DNA of 64,000 nucleotides from Ehretia macrophylla (lineage: Eukaryota > Streptophyta > Magnoliopsida > Boraginales > Ehretiaceae). The stretch spans positions 94,501 through 158,500 of the forward strand of contig CM075768.1 in NCBI GenBank assembly GCA_037974665.1, written 5' to 3'. This document shows positions 1 to 12,613 of the stretch, piece after piece. How positions within the stretch are numbered: position 1 is the first letter of the stretch; each line of letters opens with the position of its first letter. The notes under the pieces were generated by a model. The model had not been told where the DNA came from, did no database searches, and saw only the letters and a list, made by a program, of their open reading frames with translations. The position numbers were made by a program, and so were the translations under genes.

Positions 1-2373
1 AAATTTAACGGGCAGCCAAGTAGTGTCATACAAAACAAGTCATATAACTCATTTTGGGTTCACATATCAAATGTTGAGATCATACAAGCATGCTACGACA
101 CTTACACAAGACCGGGTGCAAGAATAATTCACTTATCAACATGCAATCATCAAGAATCATACTTAGAGCTATAAGGACAATTCCGGGCAGCCTATTAACA
201 TTCCTCAACATCAATTATAAGTCACACAAGAGTGGTTTATGACTTGGGAGACTATGTGGCCATTAGGGTTTACAAGGCCGTGCTCGGGTGTTGGTTTTGT
301 TTGCTAAGGATCACAAGAAACACTTAAACCATTTTAAGCATACTTAGTGATTATTGGGCAGCCCACTAACTACTCAATTGAACACATTTAACCATTGGAT
401 CATCACTTAGCAAGTAATCAAAAGCAATAGGCCTCAATTTCGTGCTTACACATATGATTAAGCAACAATTCGTCATATAATGAACCTAAGCCATGCATCA
501 ACCAAATTAAGCAACCTCAACCAACCAAAACATCCCACACAACTTCCAATTTCAAAATTCTAAGCATTCAACACCTCAAGTAAAATTACAATATGATTTA
601 AAGCATATTATCAAGCCAAAAACCTACTGCAATGGTCTGTTTTTCCTCATTCATTTAGCCAAGAAAATAATCTCCAAATTCAGTGAACCAAATCTCAAAT
701 TTAAGCTTAATTAGTTTTTTAAATCTAGGAACAAACCTCGCTGCATTCCGAGTTTCGACTTAGGAGTTATGACCAAAACCGTGAGACTACGCAAAACTGT
801 CCAGTTTCATACACATTACGATATTTTCCAATTTTGGGGGTCTTAAACACAAAATTAGCCTTAGCCTATTTCTGCAAAATATGTTCCAAACTGACAAATA
901 TAGTGACCTACATATTTTCATGGATTTTTAACATCATTTACTAGGCCAAAACCATTTCGTTCTATAAGGTCAGAAATCTTCCAGAAAAACGTGGTTGCAT
1001 ATCTCAAGGTTTCAAGCAATTTTCAAGCCATGCAAGAGTAGATAGGATCTTATAAAAACATATACATGAACTTCAAGAGTAAATACAGCCATATGAGAGC
1101 ATGCATGTGAGTTTTGAAAGCTTTTAAAAAGATTTAACCCTCACCTTAGCAACTTGATGGATGAAAATGCAAGAAACGCTCTTGAATCGAACGAAAAGCC
1201 TATTTCCTTGTTTTGGCCGAGAGGTAGCTTGTTTTTCCTTAAATCCTAGCTTAGTTAGCATGTGTAGAAGGTGTGCATGTGTGTAAAACCAAAAGACAAG
1301 GAAGAAAACCTCTAAAACTTACCTATGGCCGAAAATGGGAGGTTTGTGAGCTTTGCATGTGACTTGAGCTATCTAGCTTGCATTCCTTGCTATGATCGAA
1401 GCTTGAAGTGTTCTTGAGAGCTTGGTAGAAGTCTTGGAAGCTCAAGAACAAGTCATAGCCGAAATGGAGAGAGAATGGCAGAGTTGAGAGGAAAAAAAAA
1501 GAGATAGGAAGATGTTGTTGAATGTTTTTCTTGGGTGTGTAGGCCTTGAGAGCTCAAATCTAAAGTTTGTGTCTTCTAGTGCATAATTTGAGTTGTGTTT
1601 AGCATATGCATTGAGAGGGCGGAGAAAGCGTAGCTTGGGTAGAATGTTTAGTAATTTTTTATGCATTGTGCTTTGTGTGTGTAAGAAGAATGTTTTTCTT
1701 TTGTCTTGTGTGAGTTTGATTATAATTTTATGTGTATGGGTAAGTAGGAATCCTTGTTGGCCGTGCATAGCAGGGAGAAATCTGAATTTTCAGATTCATG
1801 TTAGTATATTATAGATTATGATAAGTGTAGAATTTGAGGTGCATAGGTTTTAGGTGAGAATAAAGAGTGTGTAGGGCTTGGTGAGTGTTTTGTCTTTTAG
1901 TGGGTTGATTTATGATTATAATATTGCTAGTGGAGTTTGTAGGATTATTTTATGGCCTAGTGTTTTGTGTAGGACTCTTTCTATGTTAGCGTGCAGGCAC
2001 GCATTCCTAGGTCTAGGGCACGAATTACAAGGTAGACACGAACTACGAGATAAAGCACGTACTTCAAGACCAAGGCACATACTTCAAGGTAAATGCACTA
2101 ATTCCAATGCCAATGCACGCGATCCTAGATGAATGCACATAAACCAATGCAATACACATATTTTGATACAATGCAAGTAAATCAAGGTATAACACTTAAA
2201 TCTAGGTTAAGACACGCAGTTCAATGTTAGTGCACACGAATCGAGGCAACACACGTAAATCGAAGTTAGGGCACATAATTCTAGGTTAAGGCACGTATGA
2301 CGAGGCATGCACAAAAATCAAGACAAGGCACGCAAATCGAGGTAAGACACGTTATTCGGGGTTAGGCCTCACA
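1..2373 (-). repeat. Gypsy LTR fragment (E0), left end outside window
   Basis: Read on the minus strand, a typical LTR start (TGTGAGGCCTAACCCCG) begins at 2373 and the LTR runs leftward past the window edge. It carries a 20-bp minisatellite near its start (1985-2355) and a candidate splice donor GCTAAG|GTGAG at 1144. To its right the sequence ACAACACCCTG is the interior of element A's LTR (compare the intact copy near 7149), so E0 appears inserted into that LTR and about 165 bp of element A's LTR should lie left of the window. No PBS, polypurine tract or coding homology is visible. Small ORFs here look like chance. Confidence 0.7.
1985..2355 (-). repeat. Degenerate 19-20 bp minisatellite in E0 LTR
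   Basis: About 19 consecutive degenerate units of roughly 19-20 bp, of the form GCACGTAAATCAAGGTAA on the plus strand, each restarting with GCAC or ACAC. Related but more diverged copies occupy the same position, just inside the LTR start, in elements A (4790-5090 and 21410-21700), C (42320-42470) and the LTR at 60709. Confidence 0.75.
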
Positions 2374-5122
2374 ACAACACCCTGTTATAAGTTACAATAC
2401 ATGAGTCCACCTGTTAACATTTCAAACCTAGGTCTACTAAGTAGAGTAATCAACTTAGCTAGGAATCTAGTTGTCCAAAAGAATATTACAATAGGTTAAA
2501 TAGTTCAATTATACAAAATCATGCTTATTACAACAAGGAGTACATCTTCACAGGTAAGCATGTAGATCACATAAGTAGGAATCCAACTCATCACATCAAT
2601 GAGGCTTACAACCACAAGAGAGCTTGCTCGGCTAATCCTTACCTGTAATTGATCAAAAGAGGGATGAGATAGTCCTGTATATAGCTCAGTGAGGATGAAA
2701 AAGGAATGGTTTTCACAAAGGTTTTTTCTTTTCGTAAACTTCTTTCTAAAACCGTGCTATGCATATATGACAGTTACAAGATTATCAAAATTTGCAAGAA
2801 TAACCATGACAAATTAACCTCAGTCTTAATCAAGTAACAAGAAACAAAATTAAACATAATAATAAACAATCAACTCTTCTCTCTGAGGTCCTCTAGGGAC
2901 CAAACGAGATTGGTTTCAAGCTATAGCAAGATTTTCCTGGAAGACAAGTACACAAGAACAAGTTTAACATCGTATTAATTAGTCATCTCTACTCTCCGAG
3001 AACCTCAAGGGGTCAAGTGAGAGTAGGATTCTCATAATTGAAGGATACAATATCACAAACTTTGTTGGAGATGGCCAGTCTCGAGCTTTCTTGTCAAATG
3101 ATCTTCTTTACACCAATTCAGAGATGATACCCTGGAGACAACCCAAACCACAGTAGCCCAAGTCCGTCCTGGCAAGCCCAATGCTACCAAGGCGGCCTAA
3201 CACTTCTACCATGGGGTTTATTAGCATGCTTAATTGTGTCATATATATATGCCGTCCATCTCTCCCAGACAACACTCCTAATGAGAGAGGACTTCAAAAT
3301 AGCAAACAGGCTCAGAAGTAACAAAGGAGGTTGCCACCGGTTAGTAACAGTAATCAAGAACATAATAGTGAAATCATGATTCAAATAGAGTTCATATAAT
3401 ACATAAACATGCAAGTGGAGGTCAGCGAGGAAGGTTACTTTATCATGCAAGTGTTTAACCATGTAGCGACCTCATACGAACATGTAGTGATATGTGCATT
3501 GTTTAGATATTCATGAAACCAATACTCATCATGCTTGACCATATTAATACCATGTAGAAGAAGTCAACATAATCATATACCAATGGAGGGTGTAAAGATA
3601 CCTTAAAACAACTTAAGACGACAATAAAATCTAAGCTCGAACGAAACTATGAAGCATCATCAACCCTCTTGCATTAGCCTAACCTAGGAGGTTAATTTTC
3701 CCACTTTCCTTAACTCCAATTACTCTGATTTATGTCTAGAATTGAAGCTTATCAAAGGTAGATAGTTCTAGAATCAAACATAATGCAATTCGGAGTTGAA
3801 TTGACCAAGATATGGTCTTCGGAAAATTGTTGTGCAAAGCTATCAGCAGAAAACGGGTAGTCCGGTCGTGTTGATCACGACCGGGTATCAAGACCGGATG
3901 TTACTGACTTTTTTCCGGTCGTGTTACCCAGTCGTGATAACACGACAGGGTTCACCCCTGACAGGCACGATTTTCACCTCAAATTCAGCTACAACCACAA
4001 ATTCAACCCATTCTTGCTACCCCCCTTGCAACTCCTTTGCACACACCCTATTCCTCATCCTTCTACCATATTTCCAACATCACTCAAGCATACTATAACT
4101 TACATATAGACTCAATTCCAACCAAACACATTAGGGCACAACTAACAACAACAACATATCAACAACACTCAACCAACTTCACTTCAAGAGTAACACCCAC
4201 ACTTTGACATTAATCTAGCATCCTACAACACCCATAAGGCATAACGACACAATACCAAGTTATGAAATCTTAAATCATCAAATAAAGCTCATGTGAACAA
4301 TATAACACCATGTACATCTTAATCATTCTCAACAACAAGATGAACACATAACCATGAATCATATGTCTTTAGCAAAGCTTTTGAAAACATCCATCACCTT
4401 TGCAAGAGTTAGAAATGGAAGAAAGTTGATTGAAAATGGTTGAAGATCTTGAAAATAGCTTGCTTCTACTTCCCTCTTCCTTCATTTCTTCTTCTTCTTC
4501 TTCATTCTCCTTGGTAAAATCATGTAGTATGTGTATGTGTGGCTGATTGTGGGTATGGGTGTTGTAGAGATTTTGTGTGTGTAGGTAGTGTAGTGTGTGT
4601 TGAAGAGATTTGATATGTGTAGGTGGTGTAATGTGTGTTGATAGATAATATCTAAATTGCCTAATGATGAGAGTGCCCTCCAACTAGATTGTATTTTACT
4701 AGTTTGTCATCCTAGTGTTAATTCTAATTGTTTTAGTTCTAGTTTAGTTACTCTAACTACCTATTGAACTTAGTTGGTTCCAATTACTAGACACACGATA
4801 TAATTTACTCACACGCACGTTAAACGATTAAATACACGTAAATCGATATAAATGTACATAGAATGATTTAATCATTGCTTACATTATCTAAATTACTCAA
4901 AGACACATAATTGAATTTAAATACACGTTAAACAAGACATATGCACGTAAAGCGATATATATGTACATATTTTGAAATAAAAACACGTATTTCAAAGTAA
5001 ATACACGTAAATCAAGGTAATTGCACATTAATTGATATAAATGCATATTAAATAATGTAAAAATATATGTAATGCTATGAAATGCACACGAGCTCTATAC
5101 AGCCTCGGTACAGGGTCTCACA
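2374..5122 (-). repeat. Element A 3' LTR
   Basis: Minus-strand LTR starting TGTGAGACCCTGTACC at 5122, next to the polypurine tract. It aligns throughout with the copy at 6984-8629/20482-21736. About 165 bp of its end are missing because E0 interrupts it at 2374. It holds a candidate donor AAG|GTGATGG at 4397, an acceptor CAG|GT at 2644-2643, and the CCTCACTGAG box plus hairpin near 2666-2695. Confidence 0.85.
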
Positions 5123-5136
5123 ACCTCCCCTCCTTA
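5123..5136 (-). promoter_or_regulatory. Element A polypurine tract
   Basis: On the minus strand TTAAGGAGGGGAGGT lies directly upstream of the LTR start at 5122. This is the expected plus-strand DNA primer of reverse transcription. Confidence 0.85.
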
Positions 5137-5140
5137 ACAG

Positions 5141-5158
5141 AAATACGCCCTCGCAATT
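5141..5158 (-). other. Hairpin upstream of element A polypurine tract
   Basis: Minus-strand AATTGCG-AGGG-CGTATTT. Five of seven pairs form. The same place in elements 1 and D holds perfect 7-bp stems. Confidence 0.5.
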
Positions 5159-5159
5159 C

Positions 5160-5700
5160 CTTCTTCATTCCCGAAATAACTCGAATACTAAAAGCAACCC
5201 AGGAATCCTATCCAATGAATAAGAATCGGATTATATGAAGATAGCCAGGCAACCACGAATGCATCACTGCTTATACGAATCCAAATGACCACCGAGGAAC
5301 AATACTAATTCATAACCCCCCAAATAAGAACTCCAGATAATACCATACAAGAATCCCGAACATGGATATGGCATAAATATATCAAAATAAGAATATAAGA
5401 AAGCCCAGTAATAATTCCAAGAAAATACCATGTAAGAAATTCCGAGAAAGGAGGCCAAATAAAGGCCCCAAATGAAAATGCCAAGAAAAATACTCAATAA
5501 GAAGACCGAATCAAAAATTCTGGAATAAAGCGCCGAATATGATTGCTGAATAAGGATATCAAATAAAAAGGTCATGTACAATTCCCAAGTAGTCAACACC
5601 TCACGATAGGGTGACACTTCTATATCCCGATCAATATGAATCCCGCAAGATACTTCACAAAGCAACCCATACCCCCACAATTGCATTATCTTAAACAGAT
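5160..5700 (-). repeat. Degenerate TTCTTATTGGGTATTCTT-type array
   Basis: On the minus strand this gene-free stretch is a run of loosely repeated units of about 18 bp (a TTCTT core, then a T/G-rich part and GGTATT). It explains the long open frame with hydrophobic low-complexity translation at 5264-5686, which I do not take as a gene. The same kind of array sits at the same place in elements C (22035-22500) and D (32560-33060). Confidence 0.65.
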
Positions 5701-5925
5701 AGTAAAATGAGGCATCAGCAACTCTTAATCCTCAATCAGAATTCCTCACGTCCCAACTTTACAAACTACTCAATTACCAACTTAGCATTATGCATATGTG
5801 GACTTCAATTATGTAAAGCAACTTCCTACTTGCATATGAATACGTTGATCCCAAGGAGATATGTATAGATGACAGATGACGCCGAGGTTAATCAGTATTT
5901 TTACTTGCAAGTTTATAGGTAGATT

Positions 5926-6572
5926 TTACCTTCTGCTATGGCTACTGCCTACAGTCTGTGTACATCTCCTCTGCCACTTGGGACAGTCTTTGGCTTGATG
6001 GTTATCACCCCCATAACTCAAGCATCTTCCAGACTTCCTCCAACATTGTGCTTCAGTATGCCCTTTCTTGTGGCAATGATTACATGTAATAGGTTGAGAA
6101 GTGATCGTGGTACTAGGCTGTAATCTAGTAGTAGTTAGACTCTTCTATTGTGACTATACAACACTTGGTTCAATCTGGATATCGTCACTAGTAGCCGGCC
6201 CTTATGTCTTCCAACGTTTTGGGCCTAGCTCGGCTTTATGTTGATTACTTCTACCCCCTTACACTTCCCTTCAAATGGATGACTTGACCCTGCCATTTCC
6301 TCTTTCTTTCTTTTCTCTGTTATTGTTGCGGCAAAAAGGACCTCACCATAAGTGGAGAATTGTAAAAGAGTCAGATTGTCTCGAATCTCTGGCCTCAATC
6401 CTTAAATGAACCTGTGGATCCTCTTTTTAGCAGTTTATACCATTCTCGGGGCATAATGTGACAATTGAGTAAATCAAGCTTCATATTGTGCAACTGATAA
6501 GTTCCCTTGTTTGAAAGTCATGAATTTATTTCTTCGAAGTCTTCCCATGATTGCAAGAGTTCTTTCGGCCAT
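5926..6572 (-). pseudogene. Decayed gag of element A (partial)
   Basis: Reading from an ATG at 6572, the translation starts MAERTLAIMGRLRR and continues through FMTFKQ, VAQYEA, LSHYAP and GLRPEIRDN, the C-terminal half of a Tekay-type gag domain. Several in-frame stops and at least one frameshift follow. Near the 3' end a CCHC knuckle CNHCHKKGHTEAQC is intact, and a second, CLSYGGDNHQAKDC, has its second Cys changed to Tyr. The N-terminal half of gag is absent. The product, when functional, packages element RNA. It is 65-70% recognisable against the gag of element C by eye, and not functional. Confidence 0.75.
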
Positions 6573-6961
6573 TCTCACTTCACCACAAGAAAAACACGAC
6601 ACCCCATAATATGATATGAATATGTGCAATCATATTACACGCAAATATGTACTTATACTCATATCGCCTAAAATAACCATAACCTAATGAATAAGGATTG
6701 TGTAATACAATATGATTAATTATTGTGCAACCTAGCATATAGGAAATAATTGTAACATATCAAACACTTGAACATACAGTACTCATAAATCACATAGGCA
6801 CGTTGATCACATAAAGCACATTGTTCACATTCGGTTTACTTAACATACAATACATGCGTACCTAACTTTTAAGCCAATTCACATCAAGACTCCTACCCAG
6901 GGACCTTCATTCGAAACCTGAACTACGCTAACTAAGGCTAGCTCTACACTAGATAAAGGTA
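6573..6961 (-). other. Element A leader between primer site and gag
   Basis: AT-rich, no coding homology. Its position between PBS and gag identifies it as the untranslated leader; the equivalent in element C is 23547-23897 plus 40031-40051. Confidence 0.55.
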
Positions 6962-6973
6962 GCTTTGATACCA
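6962..6973 (-). promoter_or_regulatory. Element A primer binding site
   Basis: Minus-strand TGGTATCAAAGC, one base off the standard initiator-Met tRNA complement TGGTATCAGAGC, ten bases from the LTR end GGGGCGTGACA. Confidence 0.85.
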
Positions 6974-6983
6974 CTTAAATAGG

Positions 6984-8629
6984 TGTCACGCCCCGACCCT
7001 GACCCACTACTAGGTTAAGGCCGAAACATGATGTGTCAAAGCTTAACCCCTATAAGATTTGAAAGCAGAAACCTGAAACATTTATAATTTCCACAAGAAG
7101 TTCCAAAAGACTTGCAAAGTTCTCCCAAAACATCGCCTTAAAGGTTTACAACACCCTGTTATAAGTTACAATACACGAGTCCACCTGTCAACATTTCAAA
7201 CCTAGGTCTACTAAGTAGAGTAATCAACTTAGCTAGGTATCTAGTTGTCCAAAAGAATATTACAATAGGTTAAATAGCTCAATTATACAAAATCATGCTT
7301 ATTACAACAAGGAGTACATCTTCACAGGCAATCATGTAGATCACGTAAGCAGGAATCCAACTCATCACATCAATGAGGCTTGCAACCACAAGAGAGTTTG
7401 CTCGGCAAATCCTCACCTATAATTGATCAAAAGAGGGGTGAGCTAGTCCTGTATATAGCTTAATGAGGATGAAAAGGGAAGGGTTTTCACAAAGGTTTTG
7501 TCTTTTCGTAAACTTCTTTCTAAAACCGTGCTATGCATATATGACAGTTACAAGATTATTAAAATTACAAGAATAACCAGGACAAATTAACCACAGTCTT
7601 AATCAAGTAACAAAAAACGAAATTAAACATAATAATAAGCAATCAACTCTTCTCCCTGAGGTCCTATAAGGACCAAGCGAGATTGGTTTCAGGCTATAGC
7701 AAGATTTTCCTGGAAGACAATTACACGAGAACAAGTTTATCATCGTATTAATCAGTCATCTCTACTCTCCGAAAACCTCAAGGGGTCAAGTGAGAGTAGA
7801 ATTCTCATAATTCAAGGATACAATATCACAAACTTTGTTGGAGATGGCCAGTCTCGAGCTTTCTTGTCAAATCATCTTTTTTACACCAATTCAGATAGGG
7901 TAGCCCAGAGACAACCCAAACCACAGTAGCCCAAGTCCGTCCTGGCAAGCCCAATGCTACCCAAGCGGCCCAACACTTCTACTGTGGGGTATATTAGATT
8001 GCTTAATTGTGTCATATATATATAATGTCTATCTTTCCTAAGTGACACCCCTAGTGAGAAAGGACTTCAAAATAGCAAACAGGCTTGGAAGCAACAAAGT
8101 AGGTTGCCACCAGTTAGTAACAGTAATCAAGAACATAATATTGAAATCATAATTCAAATAGAGTTCATATAATACATAAACATGCAAGTAAAGGTCAACA
8201 AGGAAAGTTACTTTATCATGCAAGTGTTTAACCGTGTAACGACCTCATACGAACATATAGTGATATGCACATTGTTTTGATATTTATGAAACCAATACTC
8301 ATCATGCTTGACCATATTAATACCATGTAGAAGAAGTCAACATAGTCATATACCAAAGGAGGGTGTAAACATACCTTAAAATAACTCAAAACGACAATAA
8401 AATCCAAGCTCGAACGAAACTATGAAGCACCTTCAACCCTCTTGCATTAGCCTAACTTAAGAGGTTAATTTTCTCACTTTACCGAACTCCAATTACTCTG
8501 ATTTCAGTCTAGAATTGAAGATTATCGAAACTAAATAGTTCTAGAATCAAACAGAATGTAATTCGGAGTTGAATTGACCAAGATATGGTCTTCAAAAAAT
8601 TATTGCGAAAGTTGTCAACAGAAAAAAGG
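6984..8629 (-). repeat. Element A 5' LTR, distal part
   Basis: Begins on the plus strand with TGTCACGCCCCGACCC (the LTR end on the minus strand). It is interrupted at 8629 by element 1 and continues at 20482. The full sequence across the junction is confirmed by the uninterrupted copy near 3830 (GCAGAAAACGGGTAGTCC). Candidate acceptor ATAG|GTGAGG at 7418-7417; CCTCATTAAGC box and hairpin near 7440-7475. Confidence 0.85.
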
Positions 8630-8944
8630 TGTGAAACCCCACTTTTCTATCCTGTCTCATTTTGCGTGTTTATTCTCGTTTTTGCGTAAATTGACTTGTC
8701 TATGTGCTATATGGCTTAGAATGTGGTAATTTTGATATTAATACTCCTAGAACATACTAAATGTGCATTCATAAAATTTTCATAAAAGACAGAGTCAGAA
8801 ATTTTATCGTCGACTTTTAATGAATAGTATTTTCGAAACACGTCCGCTAAAATTTTGAAACTGGTCTTTTTAACCCTTATAGACCTAGTCCTCGGACTTT
8901 AATAGACCTGTGTTTGATTAAAAAAGATTTCAAATCGGCTTAGG

Positions 8945-11227
8945 TGTCACGCCCCGACCCGACCCCGCAAAAGGCCAAGCCCGGACCCGACACACGGACG
9001 GAGTCTCCTCTGTACCGCGGACGATCCGAAAACCCTAAAATCAACATAGTACTTACGAAAGCCATAAAAACAATTAAAACAAGCCGACTTTCTTTCAAAA
9101 CATACATCCTCTTATTAACCAACTTCCCAAACCAAAATGCCATGCATACTACACAAGTATTTATGCCACTAAACATTTAACCATTAGTATGCAATTCTTT
9201 ACTAGTCATAAGAGTATAACTTTACAACTTTACAAACTTTAAACCTTTACAACAAAAGACCGTAAAGGCCTCAAAATAGAAATACATACAATGCTACAAG
9301 CCTCAAAATAAAGCGACATCCAAGCAATATACATATTAAGCAAGGCTGGCACAAAAGTCTGGCAACCAACCACCAGCTAAGCAAAGAAGTGCCATCAAGG
9401 AAACACCTCAACTTGCTCCTCCTCCTCTATTACCTCAAGTGGATCAGCTTCAACTACTCCTGTAAAAATATAGTATAGAAAGGAATGAGCAAAACTATTG
9501 CTCAGTGAGGGCAAATGGTCTCAAGGATGGAGATGAGAGGAGTATGCAATGCAATTAGTCAAGCAATTCATACAAATATCATATAGAGATACAAACAAAG
9601 CCAACAATAAAGCATGACAAACATTCAAACTATAAACACTCATTCAAAGGATACGATACTCTTTCCACGAGCAACTTTCAATCACGAATTCGATGACGAC
9701 GCGCCGGCCCAAACCACCTTATAACACCAGTTTGGAATACCCCGGAAGTATCCATCAATCTACGACCCAAATCTCCCTGGGAGGCAACCCAAGCGAGAAA
9801 GGGAATAGGACACGGAGCTAGGGCAACCAACACTGGCAACCCGAGGCTACCCAGAGAGGCCCATCACACCGCCCTTACTCTATGAATGCAATACAATACA
9901 CAATGCAACAATCGAGCAATAAAGCCACACATGGGAAAATAACAAAGTAGGTTATTCTCGCACGCAATAGCAACAGTTGATAAGCATTTCAATCAGAATC
10001 AATTCAAACAAGTATATCAAGCAACCTTAAGCATTCTATAGGCATAATACCAAGAAAACAAGCAAAATCACAAATCGGCCCCAACTATCAAAACACTACC
10101 ATTTCCAAACGAGTAACGAGTTCTAGAAACCGACTTGGCCAATCCTCCTAGGTCACCATAAGGCACGTCTAAAGACCCCGAAACCCTACTTAACCCTAGA
10201 ATTCACGCAAAGTCCCAATTTCCCCCTTTGCTTGTTTGAACTACAACTAAACCAACCAAACACCCAACCAACGCCATAAACGCACCAAAAGTGCTTCCAT
10301 GGCCTCCCGAAACAATGCCAACAGGCAAAACGAGAAAATGCCAAACTCGACCTAAACGACCCCGACTTTCACCAAGGCATATTTCACATTTTTTCCATTA
10401 CACAACGTAAAAAAACCATGCATTTAGGCATTCTAGCATACCTAGCACATTTTCACATCAATAGAAAGCATAACAGCGCAACTTCATTGTTCCAAGGGTT
10501 TACTATTCATAAATTACTATTCAATTGACATTTAAATTACAATCTCAACATTCAACCGCAGAAAATGTTAAAAAGCTATAAATACATGTTCTACAATTGT
10601 CAAGTAACATTCTAGAAGCTTCAAAACGATTAAAACAACAATCTACAGATAAAATCTAAAAATCAAAAAGTTGACATACATAACGTTTAAATGCGCAAAT
10701 AACTTGCTTCCCTCACCTTAGGCACTCCTAGTCGCTAGGAAAACAACGCTGGTTGCCTTGGAAACCACCCCGCACGAGCTCACGCGAAGATTGAACGATT
10801 GGAAGTTGAAATTGTTTTTTTTTCTCTTCAAACTCTCGGCCTGCTCACTATTCTGTTTTCAGCTTTTAGTTTTATTTTTCTTTGTTATTTTGCTTATTAA
10901 AAGATGACAAGTTGGTCAATAGGTCAAAGCACTTGGTCAATTCACTTAAAATTGGTCAATAGGCTTATTTTTATGCATGTTTAAGCTAAAATAAACTATC
11001 ACTAAATTAATTCTAACCAACAACAATTAAAATATAAAATTTAAGTCACCTAAATACTAGTTTCACTATTTACTGAGGACTAGAAATCACTCTCTAGCTA
11101 TCGCTCCCGATATACAATGCACGTTGCGACAGCAAAGAAGTAACAATTAAATCTCAAAGAATCTAAGAAAATATAATTTTCAAAATAATATACAAGAAAA
11201 TTCCACATTCTGGGCTCGGGTATTACA
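8945..11227 (-). mobile_element. Solo LTR, gypsy type, minus strand
   Basis: 2283 bp from TGTCACGCCCCGACCC to CGGGTATTACA, flanked by a perfect target duplication TTAGG (8940-8944 and 11228-11232). No PBS, polypurine tract or coding sequence lies inside, so it is a solo LTR left by LTR-LTR recombination. Read on the minus strand it starts TGTAATACCCGAGCCC and ends GGGGCGTGACA, as in the other Tekay-like LTRs here. It holds a candidate donor CTAAG|GTGAGGG (10716), hairpin GAGCAA/TTGCTC (9487-9503), an acceptor at 9461-9460 and an acidic mini-exon. Confidence 0.93.
9395..9459 (-). other. Acidic exon-like segment in solo LTR
   Basis: After minus-strand TTTTTACAG|GA the frame offset by two bases reads VVEADPLEVIEEEEQVEVFP then stop. 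The offset (two bases before the first full codon) is the same as in the LTRs of elements 1 and 2 and the LTR at 60709. No in-frame open exon 1 exists upstream of the donor in this copy (a TAA falls at the junction), so translation is unproven. Confidence 0.3.
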
Positions 11228-12567
11228 TTAGGAATTTATTAGGATTTTTACACCGACTTTTGTGAAAATCAAATTTTAAGCCGACTCGGGTGAAATTGTT
11301 TGATTGTAAAACTTCTTGTCACCTAAAAATAACCTACTTGAGCTATCTTGGGTGTTGAATAATTATTTTGAGCATTAGTGATCAAGAAAATGAATTTTGG
11401 GCACGCATTGCACGCATATCTAGGCTTTTATCGCATCAAAGTTGAGATAAAAATTCTAGATCTCAAAACTCATCCTTTATGTTTTTTAGTAGAATTGATT
11501 ATTGAATTGTTAAAATGTTAATTTGATGTTAGATTATTGCTCAGTGCATGCCTAGGATCGTTTATATGTATTCTTCCGAGATTTGAACCGTTGTAGCATA
11601 ATTATTTATTTTTGGGTATTTAAAGTTGAGTTATTTGCTATTTCTTGATTATCTTGAGTTGTATTGGTTGAAATCGATTGCCATCAATTTCTAAAAGTTT
11701 GATAATTACGTGGTAGCGCCATTGTAATGCCAAATTTTCGATTGCGAGGTCGGTGCTAAAGTCCAGAAATTTCAGCCATGATGCATTAGGGTTTTAGGGT
11801 TGTTGGGCATGATTTGGATGTGTGTTGGTTGGTTTCCGAGAAGGCTAATGTAGATGATTGATTGGGTGAGTGATAGAAACTGATTTGGAGTGGTTTGGAC
11901 TAGTATTATGTAGGTTATGAATATTTGAAGTTTAGGTTGTCTTTCTTTAAAATATTAAATTATGCCTTTAGTTGATTGGGTGTAGTTTTAGTGATTGAAT
12001 TGTGAGTTGTTGATGGGTAAACTAGGGTTTGATTGTGTGTTTAATGCATGTTCGGTTGGATGGTCTACTTTGTCATCTAACTTAGTTATTTGTTGTTAAA
12101 TTGATTATTGATGTTATTATGATGATAATATGAATATTGATTGATTATTGATTGATGATTGATGAACCGAGAGATAGTCAACGGAAAAGGTTGTCCTCCT
12201 GTGAATGATTGATGTTTATTATTATTGCTGAGTCTTTGGTATGTGTGTGCCACCTCTCGGGCAGCATCGGGTTGTCGGGTTGATAACGGCATGACTACCA
12301 GAGACTACTTCCAGCTCGTATGACGGAGGTGTCATAGAGGGACAGGTTATTGGGGTGCCTCGGGTGCGTGAGTTTATGAGAGCCACAAGAAAGTTGTTAT
12401 GATCGTGATGGCGTTTGAAGCTACACCAACTAGTGCATCCTTTATTGAATGGTCATTATAGATTATGTGATGATAGTATTATTGATGTTATTGTGTGTTT
12501 ACTTGCTCAAATGATCATTTTCCAAGGAGTATAGTGAATAATGTTAGAGATCTATCGGATCCTCACT

Positions 12568-12588
12568 GGGCTTATTTTATATAAGCTC
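12568..12588 (+). other. LTR hairpin after CCTCACTG box (element 1, 5' LTR)
   Basis: GGGCTTAT-TTTAT-ATAAGCTC, eight pairs including one G-U, preceded by CCTCACT and followed 23 bases later by TTACAG|GTG. The element 1 3' LTR, element 2, D, the solo LTRs and the LTR at 60709 hold hairpins of different sequence at the same place. Confidence 0.6.
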
Positions 12589-12613
12589 ACTCTCTATTAT
12601 TGCATGCTTACAG

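Noticed and set aside
5264-5686. 140-codon open frame on the minus strand of element A
   Set aside because: It is the translation of a degenerate TTCTT-type array; hydrophobic low complexity, no motif, and the equivalent regions of C and D are not open in the same way.
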